From positions 33,501 through 97,500 of the forward strand of contig JAJRVS010000001.1 in assembly GCA_024277195.1 (NCBI GenBank): a stretch of DNA of 64,000 nt. Reading direction: 5' to 3'. This document shows, piece by piece, positions 56,447 through 64,000 of this stretch (position 1 is the first letter of the stretch; each line of letters starts with the position of its first letter). A model generated the notes under the pieces. The model was not told the origin of the DNA and searched no databases. It worked only from the letters and a program-made list of their open reading frames with translations. The translations under genes and the position numbers were made by a program. The DNA is from Verrucomicrobiota bacterium. GTDB taxonomy: Bacteria; Verrucomicrobiota; Verrucomicrobiia; Verrucomicrobiales; DEV007.

Positions 56447-56603
56447 GAAGAGAACCGCGAACAGACGCTAATAAAAGAGGAAAAAGGAAGCTCGGGCGAT
56501 TGAAGGTAGCTGGAGAATATTGCTCGAAGGCAAATTACGTCAATGAGCGTAGCTGGGAAGAAGGAGTAGTGAACCACTAATGAACACTAATGGACACGAA
56601 TAG
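56447..56603. repeat. Intergenic repeats downstream of phoH
   Basis: GAACCGCGAACAGACGCTAA (about 56451-56470) and GAACCACTAATGAACACT followed by AATGGACACGAA (56571-56601) resemble each other and the 27983 element. They suggest copies of one degenerate repeat. No gene is visible in the 494-bp gap 56416-56909 beyond these and the two terminators. Confidence 0.35.
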
Positions 56604-56804
56604 TAGAGGGGGAGGTTTTAGTTTGGGAGTAAGGGGGGGAGTGAAATTTGGGAAGGGTTTTCCAGGTTGTATTTAATTTTGATGTTATTTTCAGGAGCGA
56701 GCAAGGCGTTATAATCCGTGTTGGAATGACGATTGAATGATGTGAATAGATTTTTTCTATCTTATCCGTGGTTAAAAAACAAATTTGAGAACGGTCTTTC
56801 TTTG

Positions 56805-56839
56805 CACAAAAAAACGGACGAGCGCAAGCTCGTCCGTTT
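56805..56839 (-). terminator. Rho-independent terminator of groEL
   Basis: On the minus strand AAACGGACGAGC and GCTCGTCCGTTT pair in a perfect 12-bp stem with a 4-base loop, followed by a run of eight Ts. Confidence 0.88.
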
Positions 56840-56865
56840 GAATTTTGACAGTTGATGTTGTCAGC

Positions 56866-56901
56866 AAACCGGCACCTGCCCATTCGAGCAGGTGCCGGTT
56901 T
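56866..56901 (-). terminator. Hairpin directly after the groEL stop
   Basis: AAACCGGCACCTGC and its complement form a perfect 14-bp stem with an 8-base loop 9 bases beyond the stop. It lacks a T run, so it may stabilise the mRNA end or work with the next hairpin. Confidence 0.6.
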
Positions 56902-56909
56902 TGCAAATC

Positions 56910-58553
56910 TTACATCATGCCGCCCATGCCGCCCATGCCACCCATGCCGTGGTCATGACCGCCTTCGGCTGCTTCTTCTTTTTCAGGGATGTCTGTGATC
57001 AGACATTCTGTTGTCAGGAGCAATCCGGAGATGGACGCTGCGTTTTGCAGAGCGCTGCGAGTGACCTTAGTCGGGTCAACCACACCAGCTTCAACGAGGT
57101 CTTCGTATTCGTCTTTAGCGACATTGTAACCAATGTTGCCTTTTTCGTTTTTGACGTGTTCGCAGATGAGAGCTCCTTCGCGACCAGCATTAACAGCCAG
57201 TTGACGGAGAGGAGCGCTGACCGCACGTGCAACGATGTCTGCACCCGTGGCTTCGTCACCTTCGAGTTTGAGATCGCCAACAGCAGCTTGAGCACGGATG
57301 AGTGCGGTGCCGCCCCCTGGGACGATGCCTTCTTCAACCGCAGCACGAGTGGCATGCAAGGCATCTTCCACACGAGCTTTTTTCTCTTTCATTTCAGTCT
57401 CAGTAGCTGCTCCGACGTTGATGACGGCTACGCCGCCTGCCAGTTTAGCAAGACGTTCCTGCAGTTTTTCACGATCGTAATCAGAAGTGGTTTCCTCGAT
57501 CTGACGACGGATCTGGTTAACACGACCGCTGATGCCGTCGCTGTCTCCTTCACCTTCGATGATGGTGGTATCTTCTTTAGTGATCGTGACACGTTTAGCT
57601 GAACCAAGATCTGCGAGATCAACGCTTTCCAACTTGATGCCGAGGTCTTCGGTGATCACACGTCCACCGGTGAGGATGGCGATGTCTTCGAGCATAGCTT
57701 TACGACGGTCACCGAATCCTGGTGCTTTCACAGCAGCCACATTCAGTGTGCCACGGATTTTGTTCACCACCAGAGCGGCCAGTGCTTCGCCTTCCACGTC
57801 TTCCGACAGGATGAGGAATGGGCGTCCGCTTTGAGCGACTTTTTCCAACAATGGAAGAAGGTCTTTCAAGTTGGTGATTTTTTTCTCGTGGATAAGGATG
57901 TAAACATCTTCCAAGATCGTTTCCATGCTCTCTGCATCGGTTACGAAATAAGGAGAAAGGTAACCTTTGTCGAACTGCATTCCCTCAACCACGTCAAGAG
58001 TGGTTTCGATGCCTTTGGCTTCTTCTACCGTGATGGTTCCATCTTTGCCGACTTTGTCCATTGCGTCAGCGATGATGCCGCCGATTTCGGTGTCCCAGTT
58101 AGCTGAAACAGTAGCAACCTGGGCGATTTCTTTCGCGTCAGTCACTTCGGTCGAGATCTCTTTGAGTTGCTCCACCACTGCTGCTGCCGCTTTTTGGATT
58201 CCGCGTTGCAGAGAGATCGGGTTAGCACCAGCAGTCACGTTGCGAAGACCTTCAGAGAAGATAGCTTCAGCAAGCACGGTCGCTGTTGTGGTTCCGTCAC
58301 CAGCGATGTCAGAAGTTTTCGAAGAAACTTCTTTGATCAACTGAGCTCCCATGTTTTCAAATGGGCAAGACAGTTCGATTTCTTTAGCCACGGTCACACC
58401 GTCTTTGGTGATCGTCGGGCTGCCGAATTTCTTGTCGAGGATGATGTTACGACCTGCAGGTCCGAGTGTTGCTTTCACTGCGCGAGCCAGTTTAGATGCG
58501 CCGCGAAGCAGTCCGTGACGAGCTTCCTCGTCGAATTGAAGTTGTTTAGCCAT
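56910..58553 (-). CDS. groEL: 60 kDa chaperonin GroEL
   Basis: The tetradecameric chaperonin that encloses unfolded proteins with GroES. The 547-residue protein has the ATP motif [15 protein letters not shown], the [13 protein letters not shown] apical region and the terminal Met-rich GGMGG repeat tail (GMGGMGGMM). All main regions are intact and the length is normal. It lies 44 bases after the interrupted groES on the minus strand and ends with two strong hairpins. Confidence 0.98.
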   Translation of the reverse strand: MAKQLQFDEEARHGLLRGASKLARAVKATLGPAGRNIILDKKFGSPTITKDGVTVAKEIELSCPFENMGAQLIKEVSSKTSDIAGDGTTTATVLAEAIFSEGLRNVTAGANPISLQRGIQKAAAAVVEQLKEISTEVTDAKEIAQVATVSANWDTEIGGIIADAMDKVGKDGTITVEEAKGIETTLDVVEGMQFDKGYLSPYFVTDAESMETILEDVYILIHEKKITNLKDLLPLLEKVAQSGRPFLILSEDVEGEALAALVVNKIRGTLNVAAVKAPGFGDRRKAMLEDIAILTGGRVITEDLGIKLESVDLADLGSAKRVTITKEDTTIIEGEGDSDGISGRVNQIRRQIEETTSDYDREKLQERLAKLAGGVAVINVGAATETEMKEKKARVEDALHATRAAVEEGIVPGGGTALIRAQAAVGDLKLEGDEATGADIVARAVSAPLRQLAVNAGREGALICEHVKNEKGNIGYNVAKDEYEDLVEAGVVDPTKVTRSALQNAASISGLLLTTECLITDIPEKEEAAEGGHDHGMGGMGGMGGMM

Positions 58554-58597
58554 AATTTATTATTATTAAGGTTTTGTTTGTTTGCTTAGATCAATGA

Positions 58598-58894
58598 TTA
58601 TCCTTCGATAATTCCGAGGATGTCCATTTCGTTGAGGATGAGGCATTCTTCGCCGTCGATTTTAACGTCGGTTCCGCCGTATTTGGAGATGAGAACTTTG
58701 TCGCCCACCTTGACGGTGAATTCGATGTCTTTTCCATCTTCGTCTTTCCCGGTGCCAAGTGCGATCACTTCAGCGTCCTGGGGTTTTTCTTTTGCACTGT
58801 CGGGAAGAAAGATGCCGCCTTCGGACTTCTGTTCATCATCTTAAATGCGTTTGACCAGCACACGTGTGCCGAGAGGTCTGATTGTTGTAGCCAT
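58598..58894 (-). pseudogene. groES: Co-chaperonin GroES interrupted by an in-frame TAA
   Basis: ATG 58894 starts MATTIRPLGTRVLVKRI, then TAA occurs at 58841-58843 (codon 18), and the same frame continues [34 protein letters not shown] and ends normally at 58598, as an otherwise perfect 98-residue GroES. In relatives this position is a Glu after the KRI stretch, so GAA-to-TAA would explain it. GroES is normally essential with GroEL, which makes a sequence error the most likely reason; a readthrough or a second groES copy elsewhere is possible. The gene is directly upstream of groEL. Confidence 0.9.
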
Positions 58895-59055
58895 ACTATT
58901 AGTTGGTTATTGTGTGTTTCTCGTTGTTGATTTGTTTTTCTTTTGCTGCACTTACGGTTTCCCGAGGGGATTTGACGGAAGTTTTGCTAGAGAAAAACAC
59001 AACGCCCGGATTCATTTACCAGAGTGGAAAACGGATCCGAACGAAATGGTTTAGA

Positions 59056-60999
59056 TTATTTTTTGTCTTCGTCGACGACTTCGAAATCGGCGTCGACCAC
59101 TTTTCCTTTTGCCTGTTTGGGTTCGCTGTCTTCTGCGCCCTCAGCTTCGGGAGCCGGGCCAGCACCTGCTGCGCCTGCTGTTGGGTCCGCACCTGCTGCC
59201 TGGGCGGCGGCGGCGATTTCGCCAAAGAGTTTTTCTAGTTCCTCAGTAGCCGATTTGATTTGATCGCTGTCTTCAGTTTTGAGCGCTTCTTCGACTTTGG
59301 TGACGGCGTCGTCGATAGGTTTGGTCTGATCGCCACTGAGTTTGTCACCCAGTTCTTCTTTCTGCTTTTTGACCTGGTAAACCAAGTTGTCGGCTTTGTT
59401 TTTCACCTCGACGGCTTCAAAACGTTTACGATCCTGTTCGGCATATTCTTCAGCTTCACGTTTGGCTTTTTCGATTTCCTTGTCATCCAGTCCGCTCGAA
59501 CCTTCGATGGAGATCTTCTGCTCTTTGCCGCTGCCTTTATCTGTTGCGGAAACGTGGAGGATGCCGTTGGCATCAATGTCGAAAGTCACTTCGATCTGCG
59601 GAGTGCCACGCGGTGCGGGAGGAATCCCGTCGAGGCGGAAGTTGCCGAGCACTTTGTTGTCACTGAGCATTTTGCGTTCTCCCTGACAGACAACGATATC
59701 AACCGATGGCTGGCTATCTGCGGCAGTGGAGAAGGTCTGTGATTTTTTCGCAGGAACCGTGGTATTACGATCGATCATCGGGGTGGCAACGCCGCCCATG
59801 GTTTCGATCGACAGGGTGAGTGGAGTCACGTCCAACAAGAGCACGTCCTTGACGTCACCTTGCAGCACACCGCCTTGAATAGCTGCGCCGAGTGCGACCA
59901 CTTCGTCCGGGTTGACCCCGCGATGAGGTTCTTTGCCAATCAGGTCACGAGCGGTGTCGATCACTTTCGGGATACGGGTCATGCCGCCGACCAGAACCAA
60001 CTCGTCGATGTCTCCTTTGGGCACATCAGCTTCTTTCAAGCAGGCTTCTACCGGTCCAATGGTTTTTGCAAACAGGGAGTCGGTCAGTTGCTCAAATTTC
60101 GAGCGACTGAGTTCCAACTGGATATGTTTGGGGCCGGTTTGGTCTGCGGTGATGAAGGGCAGGTTGATGTCGTAACTCTGTGAAGAAGAAAGCGCGATTT
60201 TTGCTTTTTCTGCTTCTTCGCGAATGCGTTGCAAAGCATCAGGCTGACCACTGAGGTCAACGCTGTTGGCTTTTTGGAAATCGTCGATGATCCAGTCGAT
60301 GATGGCATTGTCCCAGTCATCGCCACCCAGTTGAGTGTCACCATCGGTGCCTAGCACTTCAAAAACACCGTCACCGATTTCCAATACGGAAATATCAAAG
60401 GTGCCGCCGCCGAGATCATAAACGGCGATTTTTTCGTCGGATTTTTTATCCAGACCGTAAGCCAGAGAGGCTGCGGTGGGCTCGTTGATGATACGTTTGA
60501 CTTCAAGTCCAGCGATCTCGCCAGCTGCTTTGGTGGCGTTGCGTTGAGAGTCGTTGAAGTAGGCCGGCACGGTGATCACGGCTTGAGTGATTTTCTCACC
60601 GAGTTTGGCTTCAGCGTCTGTTTTGAGTTTGCTCAAAATCATCGCTGAGATTTCCTGCGGGCTGAAAGTTTTGGTTTCGCCACCCGTTTCGACTTCGATG
60701 TGGGCATCGCCATTCGAAGCTTCGACAATTTTGTAGGGAGATCTTTTTTCGTTGTCACTCAGCTCGGAAAATTTGCGTCCGATCAGTCGTTTGGCTGAAA
60801 AGATGGTGTTTTTGGGATTGGTGATCGCCTGGCGTTTAGCGGCCTGGCCTACCAGACGTTCGCCGTCTTTGCTAAAAGCGACAACGGACGGTGTGGTGCG
60901 TGCGCCTTCGGAGTTTTCCAATACAGTGGATTCACCTGCTTCCATCACTGCCATGCAGGAGTTGGTGGTGCCTAAATCGATTCCTAGGATTTTGCTCAT
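59056..60999 (-). CDS. dnaK: Chaperone DnaK (Hsp70)
   Basis: The 647-residue Hsp70 chaperone. The ATPase domain starts [15 protein letters not shown], with [16 protein letters not shown] and the VGGMTRIP motif. The substrate domain begins about residue 390 with [18 protein letters not shown], and the tail is acidic and ends EVVDEDKK. No dnaJ or grpE is in the window. The groES-groEL pair follows downstream on the same strand after 161 bases, so the main heat-shock genes are clustered. Confidence 0.98.
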   Translation of the reverse strand: MSKILGIDLGTTNSCMAVMEAGESTVLENSEGARTTPSVVAFSKDGERLVGQAAKRQAITNPKNTIFSAKRLIGRKFSELSDNEKRSPYKIVEASNGDAHIEVETGGETKTFSPQEISAMILSKLKTDAEAKLGEKITQAVITVPAYFNDSQRNATKAAGEIAGLEVKRIINEPTAASLAYGLDKKSDEKIAVYDLGGGTFDISVLEIGDGVFEVLGTDGDTQLGGDDWDNAIIDWIIDDFQKANSVDLSGQPDALQRIREEAEKAKIALSSSQSYDINLPFITADQTGPKHIQLELSRSKFEQLTDSLFAKTIGPVEACLKEADVPKGDIDELVLVGGMTRIPKVIDTARDLIGKEPHRGVNPDEVVALGAAIQGGVLQGDVKDVLLLDVTPLTLSIETMGGVATPMIDRNTTVPAKKSQTFSTAADSQPSVDIVVCQGERKMLSDNKVLGNFRLDGIPPAPRGTPQIEVTFDIDANGILHVSATDKGSGKEQKISIEGSSGLDDKEIEKAKREAEEYAEQDRKRFEAVEVKNKADNLVYQVKKQKEELGDKLSGDQTKPIDDAVTKVEEALKTEDSDQIKSATEELEKLFGEIAAAAQAAGADPTAGAAGAGPAPEAEGAEDSEPKQAKGKVVDADFEVVDEDKK

Positions 61000-61427
61000 A
61001 ATAAAAATTTGGGTTGAAGTTAAATAGTCCGGGCGATTGTTATTGGACGCCTTGCTATGTGTTGGGGTTATTTATTGGGACTGACGGATCGAAGTTTGTT
61101 TCTGATTGTTATTATGAATCGATCGATTGCCACTCGTTGTTTTATTATATCGCATAAGCTGTGCCAAGTGATGTCCGGTTCGCATAAGTGTCACGTTTTC
61201 AACGATATGTGGATATTTATTTAAAATTGATGGTGGGCGAATAGATTGCAATAGGGACATTCTGTCCCAAATCGACTGACTGAGCGTGCCAATTTGTCCC
61301 AATGTGACATTTGAGGTAAGGAAGCTGGCTAGGGTAAGCTGACAAGGGGGTACAAAAAAAGGCACTCTTGCGAGTGCCCTTTTGAAATTAAACAGAAGAG
61401 TAAATCTTCTGCGTTTAACCGTTTAGT
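61000..61427. other. Intergenic region dnaK - outer-membrane protein
   Basis: The 428 bp hold the dnaK leader, the outer-membrane protein terminator and a stretch with two TTCTGTCCCAA/TTTGTCCCAA-like repeats (about 61260 and 61293). A 97-residue minus-strand frame here has no RBS or family features. No CIRCE element was seen. Confidence 0.4.
61354..61384 (-). terminator. Terminator of the outer-membrane protein gene
   Basis: GGCACTC-TTGC-GAGTGCC forms a 7-bp stem; on the minus strand it is followed by seven Ts, 44 bases past the stop. Confidence 0.78.
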
Positions 61428-61949
61428 TTAGAAAGGAAGTCTGATTCCCAAGCGAACGATGGTCATGTCTTGGTAAGTGTTTCCGTTGATCCAGTTGTAG
61501 GTGCCGTCAGCGAAGAGGCCGATGTTACCCAGAGCTTCGGGGCGGATGTCGATGCCAGCACCGAGTCTCCACACAGCTTCTGTAGAGCTGTTAGCTCTAA
61601 CTCCAGCACCACCGATGAGGTAAGGAGCGACACAAGCGCTTTTGATTGGGAAGCGAAGAATCATATCCGCTGTGATGAAGTGTGCAGTGCTTTCGTTATC
61701 AAAAGCAGCATAGTTGGTATCGATACCAATGTTTTCAGTGAAGAAATAAGCAATGCCAATGCCGCCACCTAAAACATCTTCATCACCACCAAGAGAACCA
61801 GCGATGTAAGCACTAAGCTCAAAACCTGGGTCAAATGCAGTGCATTCTGGAGCAATGGGAGCTACAGGTGCTTTAGCGCTATAATCCCCTGCAGTCGCGA
61901 GACTGAAAGAGGCCGTCAAGATTGCCAATGTGGACAACAGTTTTTTCAT
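61428..61949 (-). CDS. Small outer-membrane beta-barrel protein
   Basis: I start at ATG 61949 (MKKLLSTLAILTAS), giving 173 residues. The signal peptide ends near LATAGD. The mature chain shows alternating strands, including FELSAYIAGSLGGDED, GIGIAYFFTENIGID, MILRFPIKSA and a final IVRLGIRLPF ending in Phe, the usual barrel C-terminus. It resembles OmpA-N or OmpW-type eight-stranded barrels. It has its own terminator and stands alone. Confidence 0.8.
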   Translation of the reverse strand: MKKLLSTLAILTASFSLATAGDYSAKAPVAPIAPECTAFDPGFELSAYIAGSLGGDEDVLGGGIGIAYFFTENIGIDTNYAAFDNESTAHFITADMILRFPIKSACVAPYLIGGAGVRANSSTEAVWRLGAGIDIRPEALGNIGLFADGTYNWINGNTYQDMTIVRLGIRLPF

Positions 61950-62188
61950 AATGGTTTTATCCCGAGTTAATAAGGATTTGTGTGATTCTATCAAGTTTTA
62001 GGAGGATAGCAACCCTAAAAAGCAAAAAAATACATCACTGAGGGTATTTTGATTTGAGAAGGAATCAAGAAACAGGGCATTTTTTAAATCTTACGCAACT
62101 GGTGTTATTAAAACTTGCAGGCAGGGACTTTGCCGTTAAATAATAGCAGATTTTTGTAACAAGGGGTTACAGAAGTTTTTTGATCAAC

Positions 62189-62278
62189 GGATAGGTGCCA
62201 GAGTGGTCGATCGGGCACGCTTGGAAAGCGTGTGAGGCAGCAATGTCTCCGTGGGTTCGAATCCCACCCTGTCCGCCA
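62189..62278 (+). tRNA. tRNA-Ser (GGA)
   Basis: A 90-base tRNA with acceptor GGATAGG paired to CCTGTCC, encoded CCA at 62276-62278, anticodon loop CTTGGAAAG (anticodon GGA), a long variable arm and the GGGTTCGAATCCC T-arm. It reads UCC and UCU serine codons. Confidence 0.96.
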
Positions 62279-62431
62279 TCAAAAACTCAAATAGATCAAG
62301 CGAAGCGCTGTTTGAGTTTTTGATATTAGGACTTGGATTTGAACGCCGTTCGACTCGTAGCGAGTCTTCGAGCGGAGAGAGCCGCCAAAGCAAAGCGACG
62401 CGGATAATCCCACCCTGTCCGCCATCAAAAA
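62260..62431. repeat. Direct repeat of the tRNA-Ser 3' end
   Basis: Twenty-six bases containing AATCCCACCCTGTCCGCCA, ending ATCAAAAA, occur in the tRNA (62260-62285) and again at 62406-62431 without a tRNA body. A second pair, GCGAAGCGCTGTTTGAG and following bases (62300-62326 and 62473-62499), follows each. Together they look like an imperfect duplication of the tRNA end and its downstream hairpin, which also has the form of an attachment site. Confidence 0.75.
62278..62324 (+). terminator. Hairpin directly after tRNA-Ser
   Basis: ATCAAAAACTCAAA and TTTGAGTTTTTGAT form a perfect 14-bp stem with a 19-base loop directly after the CCA end. The A5/T5 tract inside the stem is atypical of rho-independent terminators. 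Confidence 0.55.
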
Positions 62432-62506
62432 TCGAAACGACTTGCCCGCCATAGCTGCAAGCGAAGGCGGGAGCGAAGCGCTGTTTGAGTTTTTGATATC
62501 AAGAAC

Positions 62507-62533
62507 GGACAGATTTGGAAATCTATCCTACGG
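62507..62533. repeat. 27-bp hairpin repeat, copy 2
   Basis: Identical to the copy at 51433-51459; here it lies 20 bases downstream of smpB on the minus strand. Confidence 0.75.
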
Positions 62534-62553
62534 TGGAGGGGGGCAGATTGATT

Positions 62554-63009
62554 TCAACCTCGGTTGAAGTGGGACATTTCCCGGTCGGCTTCGCGGGTTT
62601 GTACTCGTTTTTTCAGATCTTCGCGGCGGTCTTTGTGAGCCTTGCCTTTGCCGACACCGATTTCGACTTTAACGCGTTTGTTGTTCCAATAGACACGTAG
62701 GGCTATAAGCACGGCACCTTTGATTTCGGTGTGGGCGTATAGTTTGTTGATCTCTTTGCGGTGCAGCAGCAATTTGCGCGGAGCTTTGGCTTCGTGCTGG
62801 GTGTGACTGGCGGCTTCGTAGGGCTGGATGTCGCAGCCGTATAGGAACACTTGATTGTTCTCTACCCGCGCATAGGCATCGCGGATGTTGATTTTTCCAG
62901 TGCGGATCGATTTGACCTCGGTACCCTTGAGCGCGATACCTGCTTCGAAGGTCTCGCTGATGGTGAAATCGTGACGAGCCTTGCGGTTGGTAGCGATTTC
63001 AGTTTTCAT
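62554..63009 (-). CDS. smpB: SsrA-binding protein SmpB
   Basis: Partner of tmRNA in trans-translation, rescuing stalled ribosomes. I start at ATG 63009 (MKTEIATNRKARHDF), 151 residues. The OB-fold has FEAGIALKGTEVKSIRTGK and DAYARVENNQVFLYG, and the basic C-terminal tail (KAHKDRREDLKKR) contacts the decoding centre. Alternative in-frame ATGs lie a few codons upstream (63015 and 63048). The tmRNA gene itself is not in this window. Confidence 0.95.
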   Translation of the reverse strand: MKTEIATNRKARHDFTISETFEAGIALKGTEVKSIRTGKINIRDAYARVENNQVFLYGCDIQPYEAASHTQHEAKAPRKLLLHRKEINKLYAHTEIKGAVLIALRVYWNNKRVKVEIGVGKGKAHKDRREDLKKRVQTREADREMSHFNRG

Positions 63010-63107
63010 GACCATGCTCACTCTAGAGATGTCCTTGCGTTGTTGCAAGGCGAATGCATTCTTCGAAGTTTCCCGAATGGAGCTTGGGCTTGACGCGGGA
63101 TGCGCGG

Positions 63108-63350
63108 TTAAGCTTCAGCGGCACTGCCGAGACGCTCTTTAGCTTCTTCCGCCTCAGGGGTGCCGTCGAGTACGATTTTACCTTCGATGATTTCACGCAG
63201 AGCCACATCGGCGTAGCCTTGGCTGGGAAGACGATCCACCAAGGGGGTGCGTCCCATGTTAAGTTGTTTGACACGGCGGGATACCATGTTGATCAAGACG
63301 GTTGGATCTGGAATGACTTCAGACGCTTGTTCGAGTAGTTCGCTTTTCAT
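63108..63350 (-). CDS. rpoZ: RNA polymerase omega subunit
   Basis: The 80-residue omega subunit, which helps assemble RNA polymerase. It has the LINMVSRRVKQLNMGRTPL core and ALREIIEGKIVL, matching RpoZ, with a short tail. It lies 98 bases upstream of smpB on the minus strand. The 254-bp gap before it holds no gene. Confidence 0.88.
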   Translation of the reverse strand: MKSELLEQASEVIPDPTVLINMVSRRVKQLNMGRTPLVDRLPSQGYADVALREIIEGKIVLDGTPEAEEAKERLGSAAEA

Positions 63351-63604
63351 GATTTGACTGTCCTGATTCCTGGCTGCTGTCTACTTGTCAGATGCATTCG
63401 GTTTTTGCTTCGAATGAGACAATATTAGAAGTGGCTATCGGAATGATTGGGACGCGATAAATGATTAGATTGCTGTTTCGAAAGTGCCCACCACCAGATG
63501 GGTATCAATCGGGGATACAGCGCATAGCATGGTTTGAGGGGAAATCAACGGATTTGTCACCGAGAGGGCATGTTTTTTAGTTGAGTTACACAGCAGTCAG
63601 GGAT

Positions 63605-64000
63605 TCAGTTCTTGTTTTTGCGCAGGGAAAAAGTGATGCGTTTCAGGCGGGCTGAATCGGACGGGCTCCAGGTTTGAACTTGGGGGTGGTGGGTGAAATG
63701 GTTGTGAACGAGTCGTCGGTGGTAGGAGTTGAGTGGCGGCATTTTGGCAGGTTCACCACTATGCACCACACGTTCGGCGAGGTGTTCGGCTTCTTCCAGT
63801 AGGTTTTGTTCCTGGACTTCGCGGTGGTGGTCGACGTCGACCCGGATGCGGGGTGAATTCCGGTGCTGGGTTTGCACGATGCGGTTGACTAGGTATTGAA
63901 TGTCGTCGAGGCGCTCACCGCGGGTGCCGATCAAGAGTTCGGGTTGGCCGGTCAGCACTTGGATCGAGCAGTCATCGCGGGTGGTATCGAGTTCTACTTC
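63605..64000 (-). CDS. Jag-like KH/R3H RNA-binding protein, 5' end missing
   Basis: Open to the window edge, giving the last 131 residues. It contains a KH domain with LIGTRGERLDDIQYLVNRIV and then an R3H domain with RRLVHNHFTHHPQVQT and SARLKRITFSLRK. This is the Jag/KhpB (EloR) architecture, an RNA-binding regulator often next to yidC at the end of the rpmH-yidC region. The true start and the Jag_N domain lie beyond 64000. Confidence 0.82.
   Translation of the reverse strand, partial: EVELDTTRDDCSIQVLTGQPELLIGTRGERLDDIQYLVNRIVQTQHRNSPRIRVDVDHHREVQEQNLLEEAEHLAERVVHSGEPAKMPPLNSYHRRLVHNHFTHHPQVQTWSPSDSARLKRITFSLRKNKN

Noticed and set aside
56892..57602. Long plus-strand frame antisense to groEL
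   Set aside because: Composition mirrors the conserved groEL sequence and shows no independent features.
61000..61060. CIRCE heat-shock operator before dnaK or groES
   Set aside because: TTAGCACTC-N9-GAGTGCTAA was not found in either leader.
61072..61365. 97-residue minus-strand frame upstream of dnaK
   Set aside because: No ribosome-binding site, no family pattern, and it runs into the terminator of the outer-membrane protein.
62184..62393. Minus-strand 69-residue frame including ADRVGFEPTE
   Set aside because: It is the known artefact of reading a tRNA-Ser gene antisense; the tRNA explains the sequence.
1..64000. CRISPR array, phage or insertion sequence
   Set aside because: No regularly spaced repeats, no transposase, integrase or phage structural genes were seen on either strand.

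Overview
The window reads as a chromosomal stretch of a Verrucomicrobiota bacterium, probably order Verrucomicrobiales. The evidence is the combination of LL-diaminopimelate aminotransferase (dapL), a PVC-type dehydrogenase/HEAT/cytochrome c protein, a secreted formylglycine-type sulfatase, a ThuA protein, Gfo/Idh/MocA oxidoreductases, an ECF-like sigma factor beside a kinase-PEGA-SUMF1 fusion, and Gram-negative envelope genes (lptF/G-type permease, kdsB, pbpC, alpha-2-macroglobulin, an outer-membrane barrel). No phage, insertion sequence or CRISPR array was seen. The placement is inferred from gene content, not from a marker phylogeny.

Layout. 1-7.2 kb: end of an OB-fold protein, a PAP2 phosphatase interrupted by an amber codon, a DUF3108 protein, an unknown acidic protein, an LptF/LptG permease, recO and prfB. 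7.2-10.7 kb: an AT-rich membrane-protein gene interrupted by TGA, an oxidoreductase and two convergent paralogous secreted proteins. 10.8-18.7 kb: pbpC and a giant alpha-2-macroglobulin in a translationally coupled pair. 18.8-23 kb: sigma factor, kinase-PEGA-SUMF1 fusion and a zinc-ribbon membrane protein. 23-28 kb: yjbQ, small secreted proteins, a catalytically altered alpha/beta hydrolase, a Coa1-like protein and a sulfatase. 28-36 kb: dapL, a CDP-alcohol phosphotransferase with a nucleotidyltransferase, superoxide dismutase, a phosphoesterase, small membrane proteins, an rRNA methyltransferase-like gene and infA. 35.6-39.3 kb: a minus-strand cluster of aldolase, dehydrogenase, PfkB kinase and methyltransferase. 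39.8-49.2 kb: LRR lipoprotein, PVC dehydrogenase/cytochrome, SGNH hydrolase, KDPG-type aldolase, flavin reductase, ThuA, HtrA protease and a histidine-kinase-like protein. 49.2-56.4 kb: ybeY, a UreF-like gene, clpS, vapBC, pyrG, kdsB, two unknown exported proteins and phoH. 56.9-61 kb: dnaK-groES-groEL on the minus strand. 61.4-64 kb: outer-membrane protein, tRNA-Ser(GGA) with a duplicated 3' end, smpB, rpoZ and the end of a jag-like gene.

The most striking result is four broken reading frames that look otherwise intact: groES (TAA at codon 18), a PAP2 phosphatase (TAG), a membrane protein (TGA), and the kinase fusion, whose ATG with a good ribosome-binding site lies in a different frame from the kinase domain. 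Because groES is normally essential, sequence error is a serious alternative to pseudogenisation or recoding. Several families of short hairpin repeats are scattered between genes, and one of about 110 bp containing a terminator occurs twice, 2 kb apart.
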